Assembly (NCBI RefSeq): GCF_032362555.1 | Contig: NC_083516.1 | Coordinates: 6,535,001-6,599,000, forward strand | Source: Amyelois transitella | Taxonomy: Eukaryota > Arthropoda > Insecta > Lepidoptera > Pyralidae | DNA: 64,000 nt | Direction of reading: 5' to 3' | Shown: positions 12,484 to 23,655 of the stretch, piece after piece | Layout: every line of letters begins with the position of its first letter | Numbering within the stretch: the first letter of the stretch is position 1 | Notes under the pieces: generated by a model | What the model saw: only the letters and a program-made list of their open reading frames with translations | Databases searched by the model: none | What the model was told of the DNA's origin: nothing | Position numbers and translations under genes: made by a program

Positions 12484-14445
12484 ACAGACATAATTAAATA
12501 TCAGGCCAACATAAAACATCGACGTTTCGAATGATTTCTAAAGTCAGTACGAAAACTGCCTGCGACTTAACTACCCTTACAATAAACACAATGTTTACTA
12601 TTAAAATTAAAGAGACACAGATGTTAGGACTGTTAAAAAACCTATCGAAGAAAATATCAGCTGAACTTACAAACAAATGTGCGTTAAATGACGAGATAAA
12701 GACATTATAATAATTTTCGAATACGAATGTACATATATAAATAACCTCTTTAACACTAACAGAGCCAAGTCTGAAAAGAGCCAAAGACAACGTCGAGCTG
12801 GATGGTTTATATTAATATTTTAACCATGAAATTAAAGGGTTATCTTTTTATTTTATGATTTTTACATAAATACTGATTATTTTTTATTTCGTTTCATCCA
12901 ATAAGCAATATAAAATTAAGCCGGACTTATTTAGTCTAATTGTATTTATACGACTATCCGGCACAAAGGACCAAAACGCGATGTGATGTAGGAATCGCTC
13001 AACTACGCTAGTATATTTTATTATACTGTGGTTGAACCAAGGGTGCAATTCTCAGCAGATTATAGACTGCCTACATTTGTTAGTTCATTACGCATTTTGT
13101 CTAAAGTCCTCGTTTATTAACTTCTAAAACTAAAGGAAGTTTGGGAATGTAGGTTGGTGCAATTTTTTTTAAAGTTTAGGTTCATTCTGTAAGCTAACAT
13201 TACACCTCTAGCACTGCACTGATTTAAATACAGCATTATTTGATATTATTACATCTTTAGGATGCAAGTAGGGTCTAAACTGTGCCCATCATATAGATAT
13301 CTAGACTACAGTAGTCGCTAGAGAATTGGATAATGCTGACAAATTGGCAGGTATACATACTCTTAGATCGTGTATGTAGACGAAAAATAAAAATTGTAAT
13401 TTAAGATTTCGTTAACTCACCTTTCATTTTAATTTTAAGTGTTCAAGTATCAGAAAATTTAAAAAGTTTTTCCTACTTTCGCATAATTAATTCTTTTCAC
13501 AATATTTATTTAGGTTTGTGAAGTTACAGAACTTATTTTTTCGGAGAAAAGCTCGCGGAAAACTCGACCGCTTTTCGGGATGCGGGAAAAACGTGGAGCT
13601 CACACGACGACCGTTCCAAGACTAAAAGCCTCCTCTGAAACTGAAATTCACGAACGCAACCTACTATTTTATTGGAAAAGTCAACACAACTCTATTACAT
13701 GTTTACATTAAGATTACTCTTCCTAATACGTCTAATTGTTTTGTAAACTAAACTATAGTCCTGTCCTATATGGTCAACGAGGAAAATTCACACTTTTGAG
13801 ACAGCTATTTTTGCGATTTGCTGGACGTAATAATTATTGTGATAACTTTGGTGAATGACATGATCGTCCAGAGAGAGAATAGAAATACTTTATTTACGTT
13901 AAACTTCTTTATTGACGAGTTGCAAGAGCTGTTAGGGATTCAGTGATCACGGCTAAAAGTTTGTCAGAAAATATCGATTTTATTTAAAATATTGATACTT
14001 AAACAACTGCAAACATGGACTAAAAACTATAAACAGCAACATGTCATCAGTACGATAAGTGTTTATAACCTCTTCTTATATTTACTAGCGCACTGTTAAC
14101 TTAATGCTAGATATGAAAACCATCTTTCGAATATTTCAAACAGAAATAAAATCCGTCCACAACTGAGATTGGCACATACCAAGATATAGGGGCAGACGTG
14201 GGAAGCTACTTTTCTTCATACTATGTAGTGATTGGTGGAAGTGAGAAGCTAACTCTTGCCATTCTTTTGTTTTTTATTTGCTAAAAGTCTCAACGTCAAA
14301 TTTATATTCATCTGCTCTTAGTTTTCATGATCCTCTCTATTCTTCCATTATTATTTAGGAAAAGTTTTCTTTTATTCTGGTTTTGCCGCACATAACATGC
14401 GTAATTCTCACGTAAAAAGATTTTTGGTTTGTTAGTCTACTTTAG

Positions 14446-14703
14446 TACCGTGTAGTTCCCGGCACCAATACAAAAAAGAATGGGACCACTCCATCTCTTT
14501 CCCATGGATGTCGTTAAAGGCGACTAAAGGATAGGCTTACAAACTTGGGATTCTTTTTTAGGCGATGAGTGAGTAACCTATCACTATTTGAATCTCAATC
14601 CAACATTAAGCCAAATATCTGAACGTGGCCATTCAGTCTTTTCAAGCCTGTTGGCTCTGTCTAACCCGCATGGGATATAGATGTGACCATATATATGTAT
14701 GTA
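14446..14703 (+). repeat. Interspersed repeat, near-complete copy
   Basis: It begins TACCGTGTAGTTCCCGGCAC and ends GACCATATATATGTATGTAG. It keeps CCCATGGATGTCGTTAAAGG, TTTGAATCTCAAT and CTGAACGTGGCCATTCAGTC. Same family as 2938, 37249 and 58185. It has no ORF of its own. Confidence 0.75.
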
Positions 14704-14729
14704 GTCTACTTTAATTTCGGCACCACCGC

Positions 14730-14815
14730 AAAGGCCTCGATGATCCAGTGGCTGGCGCGTGAGACTGTGAAGTTGGCGGTCTAAGTTCGAGCCCCAACAG
14801 AAACAAGATAAATTT
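14730..14815 (+). repeat. tRNA-like SINE head
   Basis: GGCCTCGATGATCCAGTGGC followed about 40 bp later by AAGTTCGAGCCCC resembles a pol III A-box and B-box pair, as in tRNA-derived SINEs. There is no full tRNA cloverleaf. It directly follows the repeat that ends at 14703. Confidence 0.45.
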
Positions 14816-15094
14816 TTTTATTAAAAATATTTTTTTGGTGTTGTTTGAGTATTTTATTTAAAAAAACTGAATATCAAAATACTACTACTACTACATTTAA
14901 TATTTTGACTGAAACGGATAGATAATTTTTTTTACATTTTTTGTTTGCATGTCTGTATCTGACTGTATGATCAAGATTCAGCTCGAAATTTACGCGGACG
15001 AAGTCGCGGGCAACAGCTAGTTGATATATAATTATTCGAAATGTACCTATTAATTGTAAATTGTCGATCACCGCGCTGAGTCGTACCTACTTAC

Positions 15095-15174
15095 CTGATG
15101 CAACGCATCTCCCTCGCGATACAGGCGGGAATGCTGCCAGAATGATGGGCACCTTTACTATTCGGGGCCGACAT
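15095..15174 (-). other. Possible orphan coding exon
   Basis: On the minus strand an ATG at 15174-15172 opens 26 codons (start MSAPNSKGAHHSG, end REMRCI) and runs into a good donor, AG followed by GTAAGTAGGT. The piece is GC-richer than its surroundings. No in-phase acceptor partner was found: its phase 2 end does not fit the LRR exon at 8635. It may belong to an unseen gene or to an unrecognised repeat. Confidence 0.25.
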
Positions 15175-15461
15175 TTTGTGTAATATATTAATTTGACATT
15201 GTTGTTAGTTATGAATTTTTAATAGAATATATATGTAAATTGTAATGATAAATAATAAATCACGTTATATCTACAAAAACGCCGTTTACTTTAACAAACT
15301 AATCCCAATCCCAACTACCCCCATTACAATTAATAACTTTCGACAAGAATATGTAGATATGTTCTCATAAAAAGTATGAACAAATTAAAGGTTTAAATAT
15401 ATAAATAATAAAAGAAACTAAAATCTAAAGGTACCTTAGCATGTATTAAGTAATAACTTGT

Positions 15462-15613
15462 TTATAAGAAATACCTACGTTGCGTTGGGGGACCGCTCTA
15501 AACCTAAAAAATACAAATAACCCTTAAGTCTAACCCAACTAAGTATTTTACAATAACACAAAAAATATTAATAAGGCTTAGGTCGTATTCCGGGACGTAG
15601 GTATTTCTTATAA
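15462..15613. mobile_element. Small inverted-repeat element (MITE-like), 152 bp
   Basis: The ends are a perfect 19-bp inverted repeat: left TTATAAGAAATACCTACGT at 15462-15480, right ACGTAGGTATTTCTTATAA at 15595-15613. There is no coding capacity inside. The superfamily is not assigned; no clear target duplication is visible. Confidence 0.5.
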
Positions 15614-15742
15614 ATTATTACATAATGTATTTCTTTTATTATTTCTTACTTTATAAAGAGAACTTAATTGGTGTCGGTGGATTACGTTATTTAAATCATT
15701 ACGGTCGTTTACTTTTCGATGAGGAAATAATGTTCTTTTTTT

Positions 15743-15973
15743 CTATGTCTTGTTGAAAGTCCGTCTGAAGTCTCCGGGCAAGGTGTTCCAGACACTGATA
15801 GTTATTTGAGAGTTCAACAAACCATGCGAAGAGAGCTTGAATTTTTGGTTATGCCTAGACAGCATTTTGTTTGTGTGTGCGTCTAATGTCCGTGCGAACG
15901 TGATGCGAACAGTGCGATGGTAGTGGTGGCAACCTGATGTTGTCTCACCCTCACCGCCTTCGACTCCGTTCAA
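15743..15973 (-). mobile_element. Possible non-LTR reverse transcriptase C-terminal fragment
   Basis: A 76-codon ORF on the minus strand ends with SVWNTLPGDFRRTFNKT. A W-N-x-L-P motif close to a stop is common at the C-terminus of LINE-type reverse transcriptase ORFs. The upstream part has no recognisable motif, so this is a weak call. The clearer fragment at 36415 has the same kind of ending. Confidence 0.3.
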
Positions 15974-16460
15974 CTCGTTCTCTGTTTACTATGTATTGGT
16001 GCCCTTGGCATGCACACGCGTCGCCGGAATCAAACAAATTGTTGTGATAAACATCAGTGCATAACGCAGAGATACATTAGTGAAGTTCCAAGTGTTTAAC
16101 TGTACAAACAAAAGTCTTCATTAAGTTCAAAGTTCACTCAGGATAAAAAATAATATTGAGTATAATTTGCTTACAAACTATTTCGTCCATTTGCTAACTA
16201 CAACAGGTAGGTTTTTACTGTGCTAACACGATGTATCTAATTGTGATTTTTTTGTGATGAGAGATGTGCTTTGTATTTTTGGAATCGGATAAGTGCAGAA
16301 GACATAAAAAGTAATGAAGTTTCACAGATTTTTACAGTTTTGGAGCTAGTGTTACATTACCCACGGATTTGAAAAAAAAATTGTTATTTATTTTCGTTAG
16401 TTTTCGTCTCGTATCTAAAAATTTATTTATAAATGCATTTTTCAAAATTGTTTACACACA

Positions 16461-16535
16461 TAAATCACGCATCTTTCCCGGAGGAGTAGGCAGAGACTAC
16501 AGCTTTCCACTAGCCACGATCCCCGCATAGTTCTT
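16461..16535 (-). mobile_element. Non-LTR retrotransposon 3' tail, short fragment
   Basis: The words CACGCATCTTTCCCGGAGG, GTAGGCAGAGACTACAGC and ACGATCCCCGCATA match the reversed end of the LINE tail seen intact at 40840-41245. Confidence 0.6.
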
Positions 16536-17174
16536 TCAAAATTGTTTAATACCTACCAAAAAAAAATTAGTATATACATTTTCTCGTTTCAGCCTTAAAA
16601 AATCTTGTCTTTTTAGATTTGAAAGAGCAGATTGGATAGCTACAAATCAAACTATAATTACCTACTACCTAGAATTACTAGCTTGTACAAATGTAACCTA
16701 TTTATACTGAGGTTATAGTAAATTTAAGTGATTTATTTTTGTACACAATTTTTGTAAAACATCGAAACCCACCAAAATAGTAAAAGAAAAAAATTAAACT
16801 ATCCGTTTCAGGGATCGCACCCACGCGGTTCCACTTAAAAACTAGGGTTGTTGAGGAAGAGATTATGAGGTAGAGGAGGAAGAAAAGGAATTGTGATGCG
16901 CAAATTTAGAGGGTGTAGATGAGTATATTTTTTAGGAAGAGTATGCGAATGAGAAACAGGATGATAGGAAATTATATACTAGTAAACCCAACACAAAAGC
17001 TGCAGTCCTAGGTTCGCAAAAATTATATATAAAAGGGAATTTTCCAGTGGACCGAACTATTAATCTAAACTGTTCTCAAAACACACACAATAAAGAATCG
17101 GTCCAGCAGTTAAAGGGGAGTTCACAACACATACAAAAAAATGTTAAGAAAAGATACATAAATAACTATAGAAG

Positions 17175-17370
17175 GGGCAAATTACGCAGATTGAGTTAGC
17201 CGTAATGCAACGATATTTTATATTAAATACTTATATGGATAAACCAGTCAGATTCAGGCCAATCAGGAAAGTTATTTTCTCATCATGCCCTAGCCGGGAC
17301 GAACCCGGGACCTCCGGTGACACATATAAGCGTACTACCGCTGCGTCACAGAGGCCGAATGCATTAAAAG
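17175..17370 (-). repeat. tRNA-derived SINE-like copy, reversed
   Basis: Shared with 21485-21715: GCAGATTGAGTTAG at the left, GCCAATCAGGAAAG in the middle, and at the right a reversed B-box region (GGACGAACCCGGGAC) followed by CGTACTACCGCTGCGTCA, which reads as a reversed A-box side. Both copies are diverged. Confidence 0.55.
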
Positions 17371-17536
17371 ATTTTTTTATTTTTGTTTATGAGGATGAGG
17401 TGACTCGCCATCTGAGCCATCACGTACAGTGTTCAAGGCGTTGAAACTGTACGTGATTAATGTTCTCCTAGGTACTAAAATTCTGATTTGATTTTTCCAG
17501 ATTCCAGTAAGAAGAATTACATTTTCATATAACAAG

Positions 17537-20500
17537 ATGGAATCAAGTGAGTTTATTTTATTTGGACTACTAGAATATGTATGCCTAAAGTTGACATTTC
17601 GCCCGAAATCCAGATTTTTTGTGGGCGAAATGTCCATCAAATCGCTCGCAGTAATTATACATAACATTAAATTCTTAGACGAAAAGTACAAGTACATATA
17701 TACCCTTCTCAGTACTCCTAAAGGCTTTAGGCGTGCTTTGGGTATTTATTTTGGATATTTTATTTGGATATTTATAAGTAATTAAATAGCTTTTCCCGCG
17801 GATTTGCGCGGTACATTCATAAAAACCCATAAAATTCTTCATCAAATTCATAAAATCCCGTGGAAACATTTCTTTTTTCCGGGATGAAAAATCACTACAT
17901 AGTATAAAACAAAGTCGCTATTTTAGTCTGTTTGTCTGTATGCTTAAATCTTTAAAATTACGCAACGGATTTTGATGCGGTTTTTTGTAACAGGTATAGT
18001 GATTCAAGAGGAAGGTTTTTATGTATAATTTATTCCTAATTTTGCACACGTGCGAAGCCGGGGCGGGTCGCTAGTACCCTTATAATGCCCATGTCTCAGT
18101 TCCTTTGTTTGTTTGTCACCTCTTGATACTTTATACATACATACATATAATCACGCCTCTTTCCCGGGAGGTAGGCAGAGACTACCGGCTATAAATGATG
18201 GAATAGGTAAAAGGCCTAACCTAACATACCCACGCAGAATATTATTTTTTGTAAACTATGGTCTATGGTATGAATTATTTAGTTCATAACTTATTTTGTT
18301 CCAGGTAATACAATCCATCGTATGGAATCATATGACTTCAAGTCACCTATCGACGTTGTATGGTTCGAAGAAGAAAATTCTCGTGGCGAGATTGACTTAA
18401 CTTCATCGCCTGATTTGGTGGCAGAATCCGTAGAATCCGTGCCAAATAAACTTATTGTAAAAGACATTACAAATAATGATAAACAAGTGAATCAAGAATC
18501 CGATCATACAAGTAATAATATTCAAGTTAATTCTATTACTACAAATAAAAGAAAGTTAAAACCTAGTCAAACTTCTGCGAAACGCAAGAAAAATTGTAAA
18601 TCAAACGATCCCAGTATTTCTAAAACTGATATACAAAATATAAACCAGAACAATGATAATCTGAAAACATTATCAAAATATCTAACACTGATAGTCGAAT
18701 CTTATAACCAATATTTGTGTGTTTTGAACAACACCAAGTGTACATATAATGATGTGTCTATATCTAAAAAAAGGTACTTGACCATCAAATTTCATTTTTT
18801 TCAAACTGCCTGCAAATATGTCAAGCAGTATATTATTCCGAACGAAAATAACCAGGCATTTATTAAAAAATTTTTAAATTATACTTCCAATATGGCAAAT
18901 AATAGAATAAAAATTAATTGTAATAATGACATAACAGAAATATATTTTGAAATGATTAAATGGGTAAAACAAAAACTTGCTGAGTGTGATACGTCAATTT
19001 TAAGGCAACAATTGGGTGACCCATCAATTACTCGTATAACCAGTGCTACAAATAAAGACAGTGGAATGGATGTACAACAATATTCAACCAATCCTAATCA
19101 AGACCAATATAACATATTCTCTTCGGGCCCTCAAGGAAGGCAAATAAGTATCAGTGTGAATAAATCTTTAATATGTAATAATAATCAAGTTTTAAATAAT
19201 GTTATCCAGTCACCTTATACATCTACAGTTTTAGAACAAAATCAAATCACTCAACAAAATAATACGTTGCCCACAATAGGTAACTTTTCGTTTAGACAAA
19301 CAGATGTTACGCAAAATGCTTACGGAAACCACAATCATGATATGTTATTGGGGCTATCTGAAATCAGAATGCCTCAACATTGTCAGTCAACCCCAAACGA
19401 CCTAAGAAATGTTGTAAATGAAAATAACCACTTTAGTCATAATATATATAACAATTATTACCACACTACAAACAATTATCAAAATAGGGTGATGCATCAA
19501 AACATGCTAAGATATGAAGATTCATCTTTGCGAACATTTATAAGGGAACAATATAATACAACTAGAGAAGACATTCTTCGACAGCCACCCCCATATCATG
19601 CACAACAATACATAAGAGAACACCCTAATCATATTGTAACAGCAAATCCCGTTGAACAACCTTATTTCTCAAGCGGACCTGACCTAACAAGATCTTCTGT
19701 ATCTACCGATAGTGGCTTCATTAGTCCGGGAAGATCGAAAAGTGACAATAACTCTGTAGAAGATATTATGGTGAGTAATATTTTTTTAATCGCTTTTACC
19801 AAGTTCAGTGAATCTATCTTCGCCATACAAAGATATCTATGGAAGGATCGTTATAGATAACGGAGGCGGAATTTGGAAATTAATTCCAGACAAAAGCGGA
19901 GGAAAATTTATTTAATTATTCCCCAAAGAACTTCGGGACTAAGTAGCAGCAGTTCAGGCAGTTCTGTTGAACACTATCTGGGGGCACGGCAGCGCACTGT
20001 AGAATATGATAGAACAAACGCATATCAAAAATAACTTTTACCACTGACAAATATAAAGATACTCATGTACATAATTTAATAGTTCAAATGTTAAACTTCA
20101 TTATTATGTACCTTTTTTTTATTGCATACATTATAAGTAAATGTTTTTTTGTACCAAAGTTCAACTTTTATGCAGCTAAATATTTTACGTTCTTGATCTA
20201 CCATTTTCAAATCCAAATAGCATTAAAATTTAAAATGAAAGGTACAAAGTATTGTATATTTTTGGAAAGCTTGTCTATCGAAGATTTGAAAAAAATATAT
20301 AACATTTATATGTTATTCAAACATAGAATATGAAAGTGTTAATCGTACCGTAGTAGAAAAAAAGGTATCTTCGAATTTCCCACGCTTGCCCACGCTTTAA
20401 AAATGTTATTAAATTAAAGTACTAATATGTACTTGTTTAAAACTGCTACTTACGAAGAAAATTAAAAATATCTACAAAGTACTCTTCGTGGGAACAAAAT

Positions 20501-22128
20501 CAACAGTTGCGGTTAAATAGGTTGACGAGTCTTATCAATGCTTTGTATGTATATAGGTATACTTATCAATTGAATTTATTAAATTTGATAATTTTTGGTT
20601 TCATTTCCTTTGAGAAAATAGATATTTGAAATAATTCACACGGTACTAAATAGTATAAAAATAAAAGTAAAAAACATATGTCTTCATAACAAATTCAGTT
20701 TACGTTTCGCAAAGTCCGGCAATATTTTTATTATAAAATGTCTACTTTTAAATGTTCTAGACGAGAGCTAATTATAACTTACATAGAAGGCGGAAAACCA
20801 ATTGCGGCACTATCAACATATTTAAAAGAAAAACAAGTTTCTGAAGACAACATATGCTTTATTATTGGAGATTTTCAAAAGCATATTATCCCTTCGTTCA
20901 ACAAGCGTTGGCAAGAAGCAAAACGAATTAAGGATAAGTTTTTAAAGAATAACATCAAATGGTTGGATTCCGAATATTCCGTGATGATACCGGATTCAAA
21001 AAATATGACCGACTCTACACCGTATAGCTGCACATTTACGTTAATTTATTTTTCTGTTTGTCAAAGACTGTCTACGCCGCACGGGATATACACGTCATTG
21101 ACTATAATGAATAAATTTTTTGTGAACTAAATTTATTGTACCTCATCGAATATAAAAAAATAATAAGTACTAATGTTATTATTGTTTTTTCTTTTTGTTA
21201 CAGAATGATTTATTTGAACTGGAAAATATGGTTCAATCACGAAAATCGTCTCACTCTGTAATTTGCCATGTTTGTCAAAAAAACTCTAAGTTATTGTGTT
21301 CTGCATGTTACAAAACGAATTATTGTAGCGTAAAATGCCAGGTAGGTTTATCTGTACATAAACTATTAGAGTAATATTATAAATAAATTATTCTTCTAAA
21401 TCCACTAACTGTTATATAATTTGTTATATAAATTTTTATGTGCAATAAAGAGTTAACAAACAAACAAACAATAAATATAACGGGACTGATTACACAGATT
21501 GAGTTAGTCTCGAAGTAAGTTCGAGCCTTGTTTTACGAGATACTAACCCAACGATACTATGTTTTATAATAATTGCTTATAATATAACCATCCAACAAGG
21601 CCAATCAGAGAAAGTTCGTTTTCATAATGCCCTGGCAGGGATTCAAACCCAACTCTAGTGTCAAAGACAAGCGCACTACTGCTGCGCCAAAGACACTCGA
21701 AATATTAGAAGCACAGAGTTGACTTGGCAATAGATTTTTTTTTATTCTACTAACATGCTGAAATGTTCAAACATATTCATTACACTTAAAATATTGATAA
21801 TTCAATATTTTTAATCGACTTTATTATTCTTAATTTAGGCGACGAGCTTGCAACCTTTCACTGTTTTTAAAATCTGAACGTGGTTTTCAAGACTGTTGTT
21901 TCTGTCTAGTGCGTAAGGGATAAAGACGTGATTACGTATATGTATGACTATGTTGTATGTATGAAAAATTGTAAAGACCGTGACAAGATGAAAGTCCGCA
22001 GTCTCATTAGGTATAGTGGTCTCCTGCTACTGCCTTAGGAAACTAGCGAAATGAAAAGTATGTACATTACTCATTTTTTGTTCCAGAGAACTGACTGGGA
22101 CGTTCACAAAGTTCTATGTCGACCATGA
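17537..22128 (+). CDS. MYND zinc-finger protein, Asn/Ser/Gln-rich, 551 aa
   Basis: Exons 17537-17546, 18305-19770, 21204-21341 and 22087-22128 join in phase. The ten-base first coding segment (ATGGAATCAA before GTGAGT) continues in frame through codons preceding a second ATG at 18322, so translation may begin at either; the protein is 551 or 541 aa. Residues 1-490 are rich in Asn, Ser and Gln with no known domain; about 115-230 look helical and less biased. The C-terminus is a complete MYND finger with ligands C513, C516, C524, C527, C533, C537, H545 and C549, ending four residues from the finger's start of tail at CRP. MYND domains bind proline-rich partner peptides, often in transcriptional regulators, so a nuclear adaptor role is an inference. 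An acceptor before 17501 implies a 5' untranslated exon. The finger is certain; orthology is not. Confidence 0.82.
18131..18205 (-). mobile_element. Non-LTR retrotransposon 3' terminus, fragment in intron
   Basis: ATACATACATATAATCACGC, CTCTTTCCCGGGAGGTAGGC and AGAGACTACCGGC are the reversed last bases of the LINE tail family. It lies in the first coding intron of the MYND gene. Confidence 0.55.
20738..21130 (+). CDS. Unrecognised small ORF nested in the MYND intron, 130 aa
   Basis: An uninterrupted ATG-to-stop ORF in the same strand as its host gene, inside the intron 19771-21203. The first 90 residues look protein-like: MSTFKCSRRELIITYIEGGK, then a helical, Lys-rich stretch with KRWQEAKRIKDKFLKN and KWLDSEYSVMIPD. 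The last 35 residues overlap repeat sequence (words of the GTGTAGTTCCC family near 21050-21105), so the natural C-terminus seems replaced. An arthropod initiator-like TCAGT lies about 40 bp upstream, and a TATAAAA about 85 bp upstream. It could be a small gene, a fragment of a transposase N-terminus, or an alternative terminal exon. I do not recognise the family. Confidence 0.4.
   Translation: MSTFKCSRRELIITYIEGGKPIAALSTYLKEKQVSEDNICFIIGDFQKHIIPSFNKRWQEAKRIKDKFLKNNIKWLDSEYSVMIPDSKNMTDSTPYSCTFTLIYFSVCQRLSTPHGIYTSLTIMNKFFVN
21485..21715 (-). repeat. tRNA-derived SINE-like copy, reversed
   Basis: Second copy of the element at 17175, with ACACAGATTGAGTTAG, GGCCAATCAGAGAAAG, CAGGGATTCAAACCCAACTC and CGCACTACTGCTGCGCCAA. 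The last two are reversed B- and A-box-like segments. It lies in the last intron of the MYND gene. Confidence 0.55.
21836..21955 (+). repeat. 3' half of the GTGTAGTTCCCGGCACC repeat
   Basis: It contains TTAGGCGACGAGCTTGCAAC, CTGAACGTGGTTTTCAAGAC and GGATAAAGACGTGATTACGT, matching the 3' half of the copy at 58185. Diverged. Located in the last MYND intron. Confidence 0.55.
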
Positions 22129-22412
22129 AACAATAATGACGATGGTGAAGAAATGTTAATAAGATTTTATATACATGACTAAATTAATGTTTTTGTTTCT
22201 AATTTAAGTTGGGATGAAAAACGTTATTTTTTAATGTAGATATGTTTCTTTGTGACCTGATAATCTCGCGCAGATTATTTGAACTTGATAAAATTATATT
22301 AGTTTGATACTTTAAACATCCAACTTTATTAGAAATCAAAATAGTAGTTTTCTATAAATTAATTATAATGTTTAAAATTTCCTAAGCGTGTAGTAAACAA
22401 TATATTTACAAA

Positions 22413-22418
22413 AATAAA
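22413..22418 (+). terminator. Candidate polyadenylation signal of the MYND gene
   Basis: AATAAA about 285 bases after the stop codon at 22128. It is the first canonical hexamer noted after the stop, but AATAAA is common in this AT-rich DNA. Confidence 0.4.
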
Positions 22419-23655
22419 ATACGGATGCCACTCCCTCATGCTCAAATTATTTTATTGGACATCATATTGGATCATAAAATTTTTGTTGATATTCATAGCA
22501 GCTTTTTAGCCGCTATAAATTATCACATGTTCCATGTATTTAGTTTGTAATTGTTACTACAAAGTGTGAAATTACTACCAAACATTTATTATACCTATAA
22601 ATAACCACTAAAGTTGTAATAATTTCCAACTATAATTCTCCAATGTAAAAGAAATTAATAAAAGAAAAAAGTAAAAGAATAAAGTCCAAATTTATGTTGA
22701 ACTCTGTGGTTAAACTTTTATTTAATGAATTAATTTCGCACACAATTGTGAACGTTGGCAGCATACCTTAAAAATCCCGACTACTGCGGCTATAGCAATA
22801 TGGCAATAATAAACCGATTAAATGCCGAGATTCAATGCAAATTCTGATGATCCCGTTCCGATAGTCGCTCATTTCAAATATTTATTATTATTCCTACCTT
22901 TCCATGGTCGGAGAACAATCCAACTCGTCGAATCGAGATACCTACTCCAACAAACATTAAGTAGACAATATCATCAACAGGTATCTGGAAACCACAGATT
23001 TAAAAATATTACTGTGCAAGAAATCTGTTTGTTGGTATGGTGAAACTGCAAATAAAATTATAAATTTGAAAATTTTGCATGATTGATAGATGTTGATCGC
23101 AAAGCTTGCAGTATTGGAGCGCAGATTATGCACATGTACACACAGAAAAGAAACGACTTGTGAGTCTTAATCTTGGCACGCTGGCCATATACAAAATTTC
23201 TACCTTATATTTTTTATGATGATAGCAATGATGTCTGCCATTTTTTTTTTTAAATAAACCCAATATGTCAATGTCTAGCTCTGAATGTCAAAATCAAAAA
23301 TAGATGCTTAAGACTTCATCAACGGTAAATTAAAATAATCAACCAAACAAGAGGTTCAAAATAATTTGTTTTTTTTTTTTCTAATTTTAATTGAATATAC
23401 TTTAAATATTTTCAAAGACGGTGTTGTGTAAAAACCTGATTATCAACTAAAGAGATTTAGACTTTGCAACCAACAGTTTTCTCTTAGTTTCCATTATCAA
23501 CACGAGTTATCAAAATGTTCGAAGAGAAAGTGCCAGGAATGCTGGAAGGCACGCATCTCTAAACTCGAAAAATGTTGATATGTTTGTATTACTATTCTAT
23601 ATATGTGTACAGTACCACTAATTGTTTTAAAATATCCAAAAATACTGTATACACA
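22419..23655. other. Intergenic region between MYND and SPRING genes
   Basis: It should contain the SPRING promoter and any untranslated exon. A 73-codon ORF begins at 22822 and crosses a CAG/GTATCT donor-like site, but it has no recognisable similarity. I see no repeat of note. Confidence 0.4.

Larger units (their letters stand above)
8636..15094. other. Gene-poor region upstream of the LRR gene
   Basis: No coding exon with splice context and family similarity was found. The listed contents are a partial exon copy at 9853, a degenerate tandem array at 10590, an old repeat tail around 11170-11310, an ATCGAT cluster at 12302 and interspersed repeats at 14446-14815. Confidence 0.45.
15175..17500. 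other. Gene-poor stretch before the MYND gene
   Basis: Contents are a small inverted-repeat element at 15462, a LINE-like C-terminal fragment near 15743, a reversed LINE tail at 16461 and a tRNA-like SINE at 17175. The untranslated first exon and promoter of the MYND gene must lie here or further left, because an acceptor at 17499-17500 precedes its start codon. I cannot pinpoint them. Confidence 0.45.

Noticed and set aside
12494-12790. 98-codon minus-strand ORF
   Set aside because: Hydrophobic low-complexity translation of AT-rich DNA, without splice context or similarity.
14732-14810. True tRNA gene
   Set aside because: Only A- and B-box-like words; the arms do not fold into a cloverleaf. 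Called SINE-like instead.
22822-23043. 73-codon ORF between the MYND and SPRING genes
   Set aside because: Donor-like site inside it but no acceptor, no similarity, no support as an exon.
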